In this document: positions 44,108 to 52,646 of the stretch, one piece after another | Numbering within the stretch: the first letter of the stretch is position 1 | Layout: every line of letters starts with the position of its first letter | Assembly: GCF_050946515.1 (NCBI RefSeq) | Contig: NZ_JBMNUX010000005.1 | Location: forward strand, 62,001-126,000 | From: Tractidigestivibacter sp050946515 | GTDB taxonomy: Bacteria > Actinomycetota > Coriobacteriia > Coriobacteriales > Atopobiaceae | Direction of reading: 5' to 3' | DNA: 64,000 nucleotides | Notes under the pieces: generated by a model | Told to the model about the DNA's origin: nothing | The model's database searches: none | What the model saw: only the letters and a program-made list of their open reading frames with translations | Program-made: the position numbers and the translations under genes

Positions 44108-46048
44108 ATGAGCCGCAGATCGTTTATTGGTTTGGCGGGGGCAATAGGCGCTGTTGGACTGGGACTTTCCGCTTGCTCCGGAAACGGCGCAAGCGATTCG
44201 TCCCCGTCTGGCTCCTCAGAATCAATCTCAGGAGAAGCCGGTTACGATGCGGGCCAGATTCCCACGGAGCTTGAGTACGTCCCAGACGGCTACGACCAGC
44301 CGGCAGATCACGCAGGCACCCTTGAGCGGCTTGACTACCAGACCTACGAATCATTTTCCTACGCTCAGGGCGACCTGACCCAGCCGCTCTCCAAGACCGC
44401 TTGGGTCTACGTCCCGTATGGCTACACCGACCAGCAACGCTATGACATTCTGTATCTTAGCCACGGTGGCTGGAGCAACGAGACCACGCTCATGGGGACG
44501 CCTGACGACGAGCACACCTTCAAGCACATCGTCGACCACGCAATTGAGGACGGGCTGATAGAGCCTTTGCTCGTGGTCCTCCCCACCTACAACAACACCA
44601 GCGGCGATGACAGCGGCGACTACTCGCTCGCGCTTAAGCTGACCGACAACTTCCACAACGAATTGGTTAACGATCTTATGCCTGCAGCCGAAAGCCGCTG
44701 GTCAACCTACGCCGAGGACACGACCCTAGCGGGCTTCGCGGCGTCGCGCGACCACCGCGGCTTCGCCGGCTTTTCGATGGGCTCGGTCAACACCTGGCAC
44801 ACTTTCGAGTACTGCCTGGACTATTTCCGCTGGTTCATGCCCATGAGCGGGGCCATCACATCTGATGGCGCGACGATGACGCAGATGGTTTCCGACCAGG
44901 GCCACACGGCGGACGACTTCTTCATCTATTCGATGTCGGGCACTGATGACTTTGCCTACTCGAGCATCAGCGGGCAGATCAGCGCGATGGAGCAAGATGC
45001 AAGCGGGACCTTCCACGCCGCGGACTCGCTCGCAGACGGCAACATCGCCTTCCGCGAGCGCGAGGGCTACTCGCACAACGGCACTGCTGCCAACGAGTAC
45101 ACCTACAACGGCATGCGCCTGTTTTTCAATGGCCCCCGCCTTGCCAGCAACGGCGAGGCGTCCACCTCGGACGCGGCGTGGTATAGCGTCGACACCCCCA
45201 TCGACGACGTAAAGAACGACCCCGCCCTGGGTGACTGGGGACGGCTGATCTTTCCCGTGGACGAGGGCTACATGTCAGGGTCCACGCTGGGCGACCTCGA
45301 CCTCACCTGGTACAGCGAAATCAACCCCGAAGAGACGGTCGCCATCTGCAACTACCTGCGCAGCCGCGCGGAAGAGGGATCAACGCCGTTCATGCGCTTC
45401 TACACTGACGACGAGATTTCCGCCGACCCCGACAAGGCCGACACCGGGTTGTTCTTCTTTCGTGGCAATGCCGACGGCCGAGTCGCGTTCTGCTGCGCTG
45501 GCGGCGGGTTTGCCTATGTCGGTGCAATCCACGACAGCATGCCGCACGCACTTGAGCTCTCGCGCAAGGGGTACAACGCATTCGCAATCATCTATCGCCC
45601 CGGAGCGCAAACGGCATGCGAGGACCTCTCTCGTGCGATCGCCTACGTGCAGGACCATGCCGACGAGCTGGGCCTCAATCATGGCTTGGACGGCTACTCC
45701 ATCTGGGGCGGTTCCGCAGGCGCCCGCATGGCAGACTGGGTCGGCACGTACGGCACCGAGTACTTCTCGGGCGAGGCCTGCCCAAAGCCGTCCGCCATCG
45801 TAATGCAGTACACCGGGCTTTCAGAGGTCACCGGAGACGAGCCACCCACCTATGCCTGCGTCGGCACGAGCGACTACATCGCCGACTGGCAAACCATGTC
45901 GGAGCGCATCTCGCGCATCCAGGCCAACGGCACCCCCGCCGAAATCGAGGTCTTCAACGGCCTCTCCCACGGCTTTGGCCTGGGAACTGGAACGGTCGCC
46001 GAGGGGTGGCTCGACCGCGCCGCCGTCTTCTGGGACGAGCAGTCATAA
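44108..46048 (+). CDS. Tat-exported lipoprotein with two alpha/beta-hydrolase (esterase) domains
   Basis: 646 residues. N-terminal MSRRSFIGLAGA twin-arginine motif, hydrophobic core and lipobox GLSACS place it outside the membrane as a lipoprotein. Domain 1 (about 60-345) resembles CE1 feruloyl/acetyl-xylan esterases (VYVPYGYTDQQRYDILYLSHGG; nucleophile Ser 223 in GFSMGS). Domain 2 (about 440-645) is a second lipase-like fold (FRGNADGRVAFCCAGGGFAYVG; nucleophile Ser 536 in GGSAGA; GLSHGFGLG with the likely His). Two complete esterase domains in one chain suggest breakdown of plant-derived ester-linked glycans; substrates are inferred. Confidence 0.85.
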   Translation: MSRRSFIGLAGAIGAVGLGLSACSGNGASDSSPSGSSESISGEAGYDAGQIPTELEYVPDGYDQPADHAGTLERLDYQTYESFSYAQGDLTQPLSKTAWVYVPYGYTDQQRYDILYLSHGGWSNETTLMGTPDDEHTFKHIVDHAIEDGLIEPLLVVLPTYNNTSGDDSGDYSLALKLTDNFHNELVNDLMPAAESRWSTYAEDTTLAGFAASRDHRGFAGFSMGSVNTWHTFEYCLDYFRWFMPMSGAITSDGATMTQMVSDQGHTADDFFIYSMSGTDDFAYSSISGQISAMEQDASGTFHAADSLADGNIAFREREGYSHNGTAANEYTYNGMRLFFNGPRLASNGEASTSDAAWYSVDTPIDDVKNDPALGDWGRLIFPVDEGYMSGSTLGDLDLTWYSEINPEETVAICNYLRSRAEEGSTPFMRFYTDDEISADPDKADTGLFFFRGNADGRVAFCCAGGGFAYVGAIHDSMPHALELSRKGYNAFAIIYRPGAQTACEDLSRAIAYVQDHADELGLNHGLDGYSIWGGSAGARMADWVGTYGTEYFSGEACPKPSAIVMQYTGLSEVTGDEPPTYACVGTSDYIADWQTMSERISRIQANGTPAEIEVFNGLSHGFGLGTGTVAEGWLDRAAVFWDEQS

Positions 46049-46086
46049 ACAAACCAGCAGGAAAATTGATACGTAAGGAGACAATA

Positions 46087-46542
46087 ATGTCCACGCTCTT
46101 CATCAACGCAAGCCCCAACGAGAACGGCAACACCGCGCGCCTTGCCGCAAAGCTCTTGGACGGCAAGAAGCACCGGACCCTAAACCTTGTTGACTACAAG
46201 GTCTACGCCTATGGCCAGAGCTTCTCGGATGACCAGTTTGGCGAAGTCATCGACGCCATCCGCGCAGCCGACGACATCGTGATCGGGTCGCCCATGTACT
46301 GGCACAGCATGGCCGGAGCGCTGCGCAACGTGCTCGACCGCAGCTACGGCACCATTGACCAGGGCTCCCTTGCTGGACGCCGCCTCTGGTTTGTGTTCCA
46401 GGGCGCTGCCCCAACCCAGCAGCAGCTCGCCGCTGGCGAGTTCACCATGAGCCGCTATGCCGCCCTATACGGAATGCAGTACATGGGGATGGTCACGACT
46501 CCGGCTGACATCGCCAAGGTTGCGCGCGACTTCAGCGAGTAG
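46087..46542 (+). CDS. Flavodoxin-fold NADPH-dependent FMN reductase
   Basis: 151 residues: LFINASPNENGNTARLA phosphate-binding loop and VIGSPMYWHSMAGALRNVLDR, typical of flavodoxin-like (NADPH:quinone/FMN) reductases. A cytosolic partner for electron transfer to flavins or quinones is likely. ATG at 46087 has AAGGAG upstream. It lies 38 bp after the double esterase and 5 bp before the next esterase. Confidence 0.88.
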   Translation: MSTLFINASPNENGNTARLAAKLLDGKKHRTLNLVDYKVYAYGQSFSDDQFGEVIDAIRAADDIVIGSPMYWHSMAGALRNVLDRSYGTIDQGSLAGRRLWFVFQGAAPTQQQLAAGEFTMSRYAALYGMQYMGMVTTPADIAKVARDFSE

Positions 46543-46547
46543 CCCAC

Positions 46548-47456
46548 ATGCCTGCAAGCGTTACGAGAAGGGGCTTCTTCTCCCTCGCAGGAGCAGCGAT
46601 GGCCTTTGCCCTCGCGGGCTGCGAGGCAAGCGAGCCACAATCGGACGGCACCCAACCGGCAGAGACCCAATCGGGCGAGCAGCCCCAAGAGACAATCCAG
46701 GAGGGCGAGGGCATGAGCGCGTGGACCCTCGATGAAGGCGATACGACGCATCGCGGCTTCCGCGTGGACGACGTTCTGCACGCTGGCGACCACGGCGACA
46801 TCCACTTCTCGATTCATGTGCCCGACGGCTACGACGGCTCAACTCCCTATGCGCTATACGTCGCGCTCCCTGGTTGGGAGGGGCTTCTCTTCCAGGGCGT
46901 GGGCGCAAACCTGCAGGAAGACTTCCCCTTCGTAGCCAACGACTACGTTTCTGACATGATCGTGGCGACGCCGCAGCTCGAAGACTGGGGAGAAACCTCC
47001 GCCGACCAGACCGTTGCCCTCACGCGCTGGCTTCTGAGCGCCTACGCAATAGACCCGTCGCGCGTGGTTCTTTCGGGCTGCTCGGGCGGCGGAGAGACTG
47101 CTTCGCTCGTCGTAGCCCAAGCGCCCGGTCTCTACGCCGCCGTGCTTCACTGCATCTCGCGCTGGGACGGCGACATCGGGCCCGTGGTTTCCGCGCGCCT
47201 TCCCGTCTACATGGCCATCGGCGAGCAAGACGACTACTACGGACCAGACTACGATAGGGCAACCTACCAGCAGTTTGTTGACGCCTATGCCCAAGAAGGG
47301 CTGAGCGAGGGCGAAATCTCCGACCTCGTGACACTCGACGTGAAGCCCACGTCTTACTTTGGCGAGACGGGCGAGCAATACGGCCAGCACGCGGGCGGCG
47401 GGGCGCTCTTCCCACATGACGAGCAGATTATGGGATGGCTCTTCTCGCACGCATGA
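46548..47456 (+). CDS. Tat-exported lipoprotein esterase/peptidase-like alpha/beta hydrolase
   Basis: 302 residues. Tat motif TRRGFFSLAGA, hydrophobic stretch and lipobox ALAGC (Cys about 25), then a Glu/Gln/Thr-rich linker. The hydrolase domain has VPDGYDGSTPYALYVALPGW and nucleophile Ser 179 in SGCSGGGE; HAGGGALFPHDEQI likely gives the His. It resembles the poly(3-hydroxybutyrate)-depolymerase/feruloyl-esterase-like group. ATG at 46548 lies 5 bp after the previous stop with only a weak binding site, suggesting coupled translation. Confidence 0.85.
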   Translation: MPASVTRRGFFSLAGAAMAFALAGCEASEPQSDGTQPAETQSGEQPQETIQEGEGMSAWTLDEGDTTHRGFRVDDVLHAGDHGDIHFSIHVPDGYDGSTPYALYVALPGWEGLLFQGVGANLQEDFPFVANDYVSDMIVATPQLEDWGETSADQTVALTRWLLSAYAIDPSRVVLSGCSGGGETASLVVAQAPGLYAAVLHCISRWDGDIGPVVSARLPVYMAIGEQDDYYGPDYDRATYQQFVDAYAQEGLSEGEISDLVTLDVKPTSYFGETGEQYGQHAGGGALFPHDEQIMGWLFSHA

Positions 47457-47477
47457 CGGGCAGACAAGGCGCCGCGC

Positions 47478-48335
47478 TTAGTTGGACCGTTCGCCCTGCT
47501 TCTCGACCCACGAGCAGATCTCTGAGACCCGCTCGTCTCCCTCGACAGGGGTTACTAGGAAAAATGTGGCATGCGCGTCGGCGTCCGAGATGGGCACGCG
47601 CGCGCGACCTTGGACGTCGCCATCGTTCTGGGGCGCGTTTGACGTGAAGGCGAGAAGGTCGCTCGTGAGCAGCATCTGCAAAAACACCTCTCGGTCCTCC
47701 TGCACGACAAGCTGCGAAAGCGGCATGCGCTGCCTCACGATGTCCATCCAAGAGCCGATGCCCTTGAACACAAGAAATGGCTGCCCATCGAGGTCAGCGA
47801 ACGAGACGACGCTCTTGCCGGCAAGGGGATTTCCCTCGGGAATGCTGGCGAAAAGATCCTCGCTCATGAGCGGGATGGAGTGCATGGTGGGCAGGGCGAC
47901 GGGATGGCGCAGAATCGCCATGTCGACATCGCGATTGGCGAGCGCCGTCTGCGCTGCCGAGTCCCCCATCAGCTGCGGCGCCAGAATCGTCCCAGGAAAG
48001 CGCTCAACGACCATAGCGGTCAGGCGCCACGTGGGAGCCGGCGCCACGGAGGCGATCTTGATGGTGCGCTCGCGTTGGGCGAGCTCGTCGAAGTCGTCGC
48101 GCATCAGGCGAACGTCAGCCAGGATGCGCTTGGCATGGCTCACCGCAAGCCTGCCGGCTGCGTTGAGCGTAACGGAATTGTGGCTGCGGTCAAAAAGCTC
48201 CTGACCGAGGTCCTTCTCAAGGCGGCGAATCGATCTCGAAAGCGCTGGCTGCGTGATGTGGAGCTCTTCCGCGGCGGCCGAGATGGTGCCCAGCCTGTCA
48301 ACCTCAACGATTTGCCTCAGCTGCTCAAGCTCCAT
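47478..48335 (-). CDS. LysR-family transcriptional regulator
   Basis: 285 residues: HTH at the N-terminus (MELEQLRQIVEVDRLGTISAAAEELHITQPALSRSIRRLEKDLG) and LysR substrate-binding domain. ATG at 48335 is the family start with AGAGGGG upstream. It is divergent from the exported flavodoxin gene and convergent with the esterase operon, so either could be its target. The 111-bp divergent region holds two copies of ATACAGACG. Confidence 0.92.
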   Translation of the reverse strand: MELEQLRQIVEVDRLGTISAAAEELHITQPALSRSIRRLEKDLGQELFDRSHNSVTLNAAGRLAVSHAKRILADVRLMRDDFDELAQRERTIKIASVAPAPTWRLTAMVVERFPGTILAPQLMGDSAAQTALANRDVDMAILRHPVALPTMHSIPLMSEDLFASIPEGNPLAGKSVVSFADLDGQPFLVFKGIGSWMDIVRQRMPLSQLVVQEDREVFLQMLLTSDLLAFTSNAPQNDGDVQGRARVPISDADAHATFFLVTPVEGDERVSEICSWVEKQGERSN

Positions 48336-48366
48336 GGGGCGCCCCTCTCTTCTATGCACGAGTTGC

Positions 48367-48429
48367 ATACAGACGGTATCACTGAGCATTGTACATACAC
48401 TGATGGCAGACCGAAAATGTATACAGACG
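48367..48429. promoter_or_regulatory. Possible LysR binding region
   Basis: Direct repeats ATACAGACG at 48367-48375 and 48421-48429, 54 bp apart, flank TGTACA (48390) in the divergent promoter region. The spacing fits recognition- and activation-site geometry of LysR regulators; binding is inferred. Confidence 0.4.
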
Positions 48430-48446
48430 ACAGAGAGGAGAATGCC

Positions 48447-49148
48447 ATGAAAAACGAGAAGAGCACGCTTACGCGCAGAGAGATGCTGACAGGGCTTCTC
48501 GGAGTGGCGGGGGCAAGTGCTCTCGTTGCGCTTTCGGGCTGCTCAAGCGATGCAACCGACGCCTCGACAAGCAATGACGCAACCGAGACCACCGACTCTG
48601 GATCCGATTCTGGCTCCAGCTCTGAGAGCAGCGAGGCAACCACAGACACCACCGGCTCCACGGGAAGCTCGATTCTTGTCGCCTACTTCTCTGCCACGGG
48701 GAACACTCGCGCCGTCGCCGAGCGACTGGCGGAAGACCTTGGCGCTGACATCTTTGAAGTGGTGCCGCAGGAGCCCTATACCGACGACGACCTCAACTTT
48801 AATGACGACAGCTCGCGCGTCTCGCAGGAGCACGTGAACGAGGACCAGCGCGACACGCCGCTTGTCCAGACCACGCCCGACGGTTTTGACGGGTATCAGG
48901 CAGTGCTGGTAGGTTATCCCATCTGGTGGGCGCAGGCCGCCTGGCCGCTCAACCGCTTTGTCTCGGACAACGATTTCACCGACAAGAGGGTAATCACGTT
49001 CTGCACGTCACAGGCGTCTGGGCTTGGCAACACGACGGACGAGCTCAGCGAGCTTGCCGGCACAGGCAACTGGGAGGAAGGGCAGCGCTTTCGCGAGGAG
49101 CCTGAACAGTCAGACGTCGATGATTGGGCTGCGTCGCTCGGTCTGTAG
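48447..49148 (+). CDS. Tat-exported flavodoxin lipoprotein
   Basis: 233 residues. Signal: LTRREMLTGLLGVAGASALVALSGC (twin arginine plus lipobox LSGC), then about 45 residues rich in Ser, Thr and Asp as a flexible tether. The remainder is a flavodoxin domain: ILVAYFSATGNTRAVAERLA (FMN phosphate loop) and YPIWWAQAAWPLNRFV. An FMN electron carrier outside the membrane is unusual; Tat export fits a protein folded with its cofactor inside the cell. ATG at 48447 follows GAGAGGAG. Divergent LysR suggests induced expression. Confidence 0.88.
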   Translation: MKNEKSTLTRREMLTGLLGVAGASALVALSGCSSDATDASTSNDATETTDSGSDSGSSSESSEATTDTTGSTGSSILVAYFSATGNTRAVAERLAEDLGADIFEVVPQEPYTDDDLNFNDDSSRVSQEHVNEDQRDTPLVQTTPDGFDGYQAVLVGYPIWWAQAAWPLNRFVSDNDFTDKRVITFCTSQASGLGNTTDELSELAGTGNWEEGQRFREEPEQSDVDDWAASLGL

Positions 49149-49159
49149 CAGTTAAAAAT

Positions 49160-49190
49160 GGGCCGCGCCAAAGGCACAATGGCGCGGCCC
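49160..49190. terminator. Bidirectional terminator between flavodoxin and glyoxalase genes
   Basis: 10-bp stem GGGCCGCGCC / GGCGCGGCCC (49160-49169, 49181-49190). On the minus strand it is followed by ATTTTTAAC, so it mainly serves the glyoxalase-family gene; the plus side has only a weak T-tract. Confidence 0.75.
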
Positions 49191-49223
49191 CAAGTTCTTC
49201 GAACGAACGAAAGGCACTGCCCG

Positions 49224-49589
49224 CTACTCAGGCAGAATCTCAATCCACTGATCGTCAGGATCAGCGATGAAGTAAAGGCCCATCGCAGGATTCTCGTGGA
49301 CGATGCAGCCCATCTGCTCGTGAAGCTTGTGGAAGGCGTCATAGTCGTCAACGCAGAAGGCTATGTGCGTGTCTGAGCCCCCGTTTGCATAGGGCTCGGT
49401 GCGTCCACGGTTCCAGGTGAGCTCCAGCTGGAACGTGCAGCCATCCGCCTCCATGAACGTGTTGGTCCACGAGCCGTCGGCAGGGCCCACCTCCCTTACC
49501 ACATGAAAGCCAAGTGCCTTCTCATAAAACGAGATGGTTTTCTGCTTGTCGAGGACATGCGTGCAGCGATGTACAAAGCGAGCTTGCAT
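49224..49589 (-). CDS. Glyoxalase/VOC-family protein
   Basis: 121 residues, single vicinal-oxygen-chelate domain pair: FVHRCTHVLDKQKTISFYEKALGF, LELTWNRGRT, HIAFCVDDYDAFHKLHEQMGC, GLYFIADPDDQWIEILPE. The metal ligand pattern (H, E, H, E) resembles lactoylglutathione lyase. The organism probably lacks glutathione, so another thiol or an unrelated substrate is possible. ATG at 49589 has AAAGGAG upstream. Confidence 0.9.
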   Translation of the reverse strand: MQARFVHRCTHVLDKQKTISFYEKALGFHVVREVGPADGSWTNTFMEADGCTFQLELTWNRGRTEPYANGGSDTHIAFCVDDYDAFHKLHEQMGCIVHENPAMGLYFIADPDDQWIEILPE

Positions 49590-49699
49590 TCTGAACTCCT
49601 TTCTCAAGCGCGTTTCGCGGCTATTCTAGTGTCCTGACACAGAGGGAAATAAAAGCTCCACAACATATGGCGCGCAAACCCACAGCCCAGCTTTCACAG

Positions 49700-49953
49700 G
49701 TGCACCGAAGCCGGCTTAGTTACACAAAAAATCAGAATTTTGCACCGAAGTCGGCTTAGTTACACTGGACCTTGAGGGCCCAGTGGAGTATGTCTGCATA
49801 ATATGCAAATATTTGCATATTATGCAGACATACTTCTTAATATATGCAGTAGCTATTCAGGACTACGGACCCCATACCGAAACCCCAGTGTAAGTAGGGG
49901 CACTTCGGTGCAAATCACGAGAAAAAAGTGCAACTAGGGCGACTTCGGCGCAA
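49700..49953. repeat. Symmetric cluster of 26-bp repeats around a palindrome
   Basis: Direct copies of roughly TTGCACCGAAGTCGGCTTAG + TTACAC at 49700-49725 and 49740-49765. Inverted, more diverged copies lie at 49888-49913 and 49928-49953. The copies face each other across the AT-rich palindrome, making the whole 254 bp an imperfect inverted structure. A further GC-rich inverted pair (GGCGCCCCAGC / GCTAGGGCGCC) follows at about 49968-50016. Confidence 0.75.
49787..49834. repeat. 48-bp perfect AT-rich palindrome
   Basis: Arms 49787-49810 and 49811-49834 are exact reverse complements, with no loop; the centre reads ATGCAAAT-ATTTGCAT. It is about 70% A+T in a GC-rich genome. Confidence 0.95.
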
Positions 49954-50023
49954 TCGAAATCCACGATGGCGCCCCAGCTGCCTAGTTTCCACGCTAAAGG
50001 GTTCAGCTAGGGCGCCAAACCGT

Positions 50024-50554
50024 CTACTCGACCCAGAACACGCGACCGTCACGGCGGGGCTTGACCTCAGGAACCTGGTCAGGCCAGCCAAGAATGCAAT
50101 GGCCGACTCCGATGTAGTCGCCCTTCACGCCCAGTTTGACCAGCAGCTCTTTAAATTCGGGCTGTTCAAACTCTTGTCGCGCACGGTGAATCCAGCAGCC
50201 GCCCAATCCTAGCGAATGAGCAGCTAGCAGCATGTTCTCAAGGGTCACGCTCCCGTCCTCGACGGCAGTCGGGCAGTTCGCGTCTGCAAGGACGACCAGC
50301 ACGACCGGAGCCCCATAAAATGGGTCGGTGCCTTCGGGGGCGCCCATAACCTTTCGATTGGCCTCCGCAAGGCGATTGCGAACTTTGCTATCGGTGACAG
50401 CAAGCACAATGGACGACTGACGCCCCATTCCGCTAGGAGCCCAGAGTCCCGCCTCGACCACTTTCTCTATCAGTTCGCGCGGAACCGGCTTGTCTGAGAA
50501 CTTTCGCACGCATCGGCGTTCCCGTATTGCCTGAAGCACTTCGTTTTCGCTCAT
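50024..50554 (-). CDS. Nitroreductase-family flavoprotein
   Basis: 176 residues: FMN-binding RERRCVRKFSDKPVP near the N-terminus, WAPSGMGRQ, and LAAHSLGLGGCWIHRARQEF. FMN-dependent, homodimeric, NAD(P)H-using reductases of nitro compounds, quinones or flavins. ATG at 50554 has GAAGGGGG upstream. It lies downstream of the G3E GTPase gene on the same strand but behind a terminator. Confidence 0.92.
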   Translation of the reverse strand: MSENEVLQAIRERRCVRKFSDKPVPRELIEKVVEAGLWAPSGMGRQSSIVLAVTDSKVRNRLAEANRKVMGAPEGTDPFYGAPVVLVVLADANCPTAVEDGSVTLENMLLAAHSLGLGGCWIHRARQEFEQPEFKELLVKLGVKGDYIGVGHCILGWPDQVPEVKPRRDGRVFWVE

Positions 50555-50570
50555 GACGTTCCCCCTTCTA

Positions 50571-50606
50571 AAAACAGCCCCTCTGACCTGCTCAAAGTCA
50601 GAGGGG
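50571..50606 (-). terminator. Terminator of the G3E GTPase gene
   Basis: 10-bp perfect stem CCCCTCTGAC / GTCAGAGGGG (50578-50587, 50597-50606), then CTGTTTTTAG on the minus strand. Confidence 0.88.
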
Positions 50607-50626
50607 ATGCGTTATGCCGCCAAGCC

Positions 50627-51763
50627 TTATGCCTCGTCGGGAACCCATTCGGTCAGGCAGCCATCGAGTCCGGCGACCACGGAGTCGCGGTCCATGTGCC
50701 GACCGATGATGCACAGGCGCGTGATTCGATCGCCGCAGACGGGGTCCCAATCCTGCGCGAGCTCAGGAGTCTCGGCGATCATCTTCTTCTTTTCGTCCTC
50801 GGGCGCAGAGTCAACCCACAGCCCATTCTCGGTGAGCGTCACCTGCTGACCCGCCTGCTCGAAGACGTAGCTCATGTCGGGGTCCTGGTCGCACCACATG
50901 AGGCCCTTCACGCGGATGATGCTGTGAGGCCAGTGGTGCACGAACTCGGAGAGCTTGTCGATGTCAAAGGGCTTGCGGCGCTCGTAGACAAAGGTCTGGA
51001 TGCCGTACTCGAGCACCTCGGGGTCCTCGTGCTCCTCGGGATGCGCCATCGCGTCGGCCCAAACGGACGAGTTGTACGCGTCCTCAAAGTTGAAGCGCCC
51101 AGTGTCCAGAAGCTCGTTCATGGGAACTTCGCCGTTCTTGGCCTCGATGATCACGGCGTCCTTCTGCAGGCCGCGCACGATTGCCTTGAGCTCTTTGATC
51201 TGCTTGCGGGAAACAAGATCGCACTTGTTCAGGATCAGCGTCGTGCAGAACTCAATCTGCTGGATGAGAAGGCTCTCGACGTCGTCCTCGTCGATGTCCT
51301 CGCGCTCAAGCGCATGGCCGCCCTCGAACTCGTCCCACATGCGCTTTGCGTCTACCACGCACACGATGTTGTCGAGCGCAAGCGGCGCGACGTTCTCGTC
51401 TTGGCTCTGGTCGCAGAACGCCGAGATGGTGTAGGCGATGGGGATGGGCTCGCAGACTCCCGAGGCCTCGATGATGATGTAGTCAAAGTTGCCGGACATG
51501 GCCAGACTGTCAAGCTGGTCGGAAAGCTGACCGGAAAGCGTGCAGCAGATGCAGCCGTTTGTCATGGGGATAAGGTCGTCCGTCGCGGACAGGCCGCCGT
51601 TCTTGATCAGGCTGGCGTCCACGTTGACCTCCCCGATATCGTTCACGATAACGGCCGCGCGGATGCCCTCGTCGTTGGCCAGAATGCGGTTGAGAAGGGT
51701 CGTCTTGCCAGCGCCAAGGTATCCCGTCAGCAAGATAATCTTGACCTGCTTGTTGTTAGGCAT
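50627..51763 (-). CDS. G3E-family GTPase (CobW/YjiA/ZNG1-type metallochaperone)
   Basis: 378 residues. P-loop GYLGAGKTTLLNRIL, metal-binding CxCC in NGCICCTL, Walker B IIEASGVCEP, NKCDLV guanine motif, and a C-terminal CobW domain (VYERRKPFDIDKLSEFVHHWPHSIIRVKGLMWCDQD). Such GTPases deliver zinc or other metals to client enzymes. ATG at 51763 follows AAGGGAG. No Zur-type operator was recognised upstream. Confidence 0.93.
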   Translation of the reverse strand: MPNNKQVKIILLTGYLGAGKTTLLNRILANDEGIRAAVIVNDIGEVNVDASLIKNGGLSATDDLIPMTNGCICCTLSGQLSDQLDSLAMSGNFDYIIIEASGVCEPIPIAYTISAFCDQSQDENVAPLALDNIVCVVDAKRMWDEFEGGHALEREDIDEDDVESLLIQQIEFCTTLILNKCDLVSRKQIKELKAIVRGLQKDAVIIEAKNGEVPMNELLDTGRFNFEDAYNSSVWADAMAHPEEHEDPEVLEYGIQTFVYERRKPFDIDKLSEFVHHWPHSIIRVKGLMWCDQDPDMSYVFEQAGQQVTLTENGLWVDSAPEDEKKKMIAETPELAQDWDPVCGDRITRLCIIGRHMDRDSVVAGLDGCLTEWVPDEA

Positions 51764-51898
51764 GGGGTTGCTCCCTTGATGTTTACCAGTGGTTCCTTTT
51801 TGCCTTCGTAAGCGTACCCGTTTTTGCCGGCTTTCTTTGCCGCCGAGCGACAACGACACTATCGTCACGCAGCGACAACGGAGACACTTTCCGCCCGC

Positions 51899-52642
51899 TC
51901 ATCGCCCCAAGGCGATAACGTCATAGCGAATGGCCTTTCCTGAAAGCGAGTAGCTCGGCTTTCTGCCCGCAAGCCACGGACCTTTGGCCGGGCGCTTTAT
52001 CAGCACTTTGCGAGGACCTGCCGCGATTGCAGCGTCGAGCAGCTCCGCTTCATCCGAGCAGGGCGCCTCGAGCCGCTGGATCAGCTGCAGCTTCTTCTTG
52101 ACCGCGGCGCTCTTCTTCCGCTCAGGAAACATGGGGTCGAGAAGAACGATGTCGGGAGCATCCTCGGAGCTGGTCGCCAGCCGAAGAAGCTCGGGTATGC
52201 TGTCCTTCTTGCGCAGCTCCATGCGCGAGACGGCATCCGCCAGCCGCGAATCGCGCGCGGCCCGAGCCAGCGCGTCCTCGAGAAGCGCAGCCATCGCGGG
52301 GTCACGCTCGTACATGGTAACCGAGAAGCCCGCCGCCGCAAGGAGCAGCGCGTCCTCCCCCAGTCCCGCCGTGGCATCGATAGCTCTGAGCTGCTCCGCC
52401 GCTACGCCGCGAATGCGCGCCGCGCGCACGACGAGCTCGTGCGCGAGATTCTGCTTCCTCAGGCGCGGCAGCATTCGCGAGAAGTCACCCCTGAGCACCA
52501 TGCCGTCGCCCGAGAGCGCAAGGCCCTCGCCGGTACGCACGAGCTCCACGCCAGTCGCAACTTCCCGACGCCCCAGGCAAAGGTCGACGTCCTCGCCCGG
52601 CGTTCCTGCCGCGCTGTTGCGCTCACCCACGGTATCGCCCAC
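51899..52642 (-). CDS. rsmJ: RsmJ-like 16S rRNA guanine-N2 methyltransferase
   Basis: 247 residues. SAM-dependent Rossmann fold with family patterns AIDATAGLGEDALLLAAAG, VTMYERDPAMAALLEDAL and VLLDPMFPERKKSAAVKKKL, as in RsmJ (m2G1516 of 16S rRNA). GTG at 52642 is chosen because GAGGGG stands 7 bp upstream, and it sits 4 bp after the ABC ATPase stop, so the two are coupled. The longer upstream frame overlaps the ATPase gene and is not used. Confidence 0.82.
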   Translation of the reverse strand: MGDTVGERNSAAGTPGEDVDLCLGRREVATGVELVRTGEGLALSGDGMVLRGDFSRMLPRLRKQNLAHELVVRAARIRGVAAEQLRAIDATAGLGEDALLLAAAGFSVTMYERDPAMAALLEDALARAARDSRLADAVSRMELRKKDSIPELLRLATSSEDAPDIVLLDPMFPERKKSAAVKKKLQLIQRLEAPCSDEAELLDAAIAAGPRKVLIKRPAKGPWLAGRKPSYSLSGKAIRYDVIALGR

Positions 52643-52646
52643 GGCG

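Larger units (their letters stand above)
49590..50023. other. 434-bp gene-free region with repeats and a 48-bp palindrome
   Basis: It contains the glyoxalase-gene promoter side, then the repeat cluster and palindrome described separately, and ends at the nitroreductase stop. No ORF with a binding site is seen. Confidence 0.75.

Noticed and set aside
51846..51883. AGCGACAACG repeated twice upstream of the G3E GTPase gene
   Set aside because: Only two short copies, no dyad symmetry and no recognised regulator site; could be chance.
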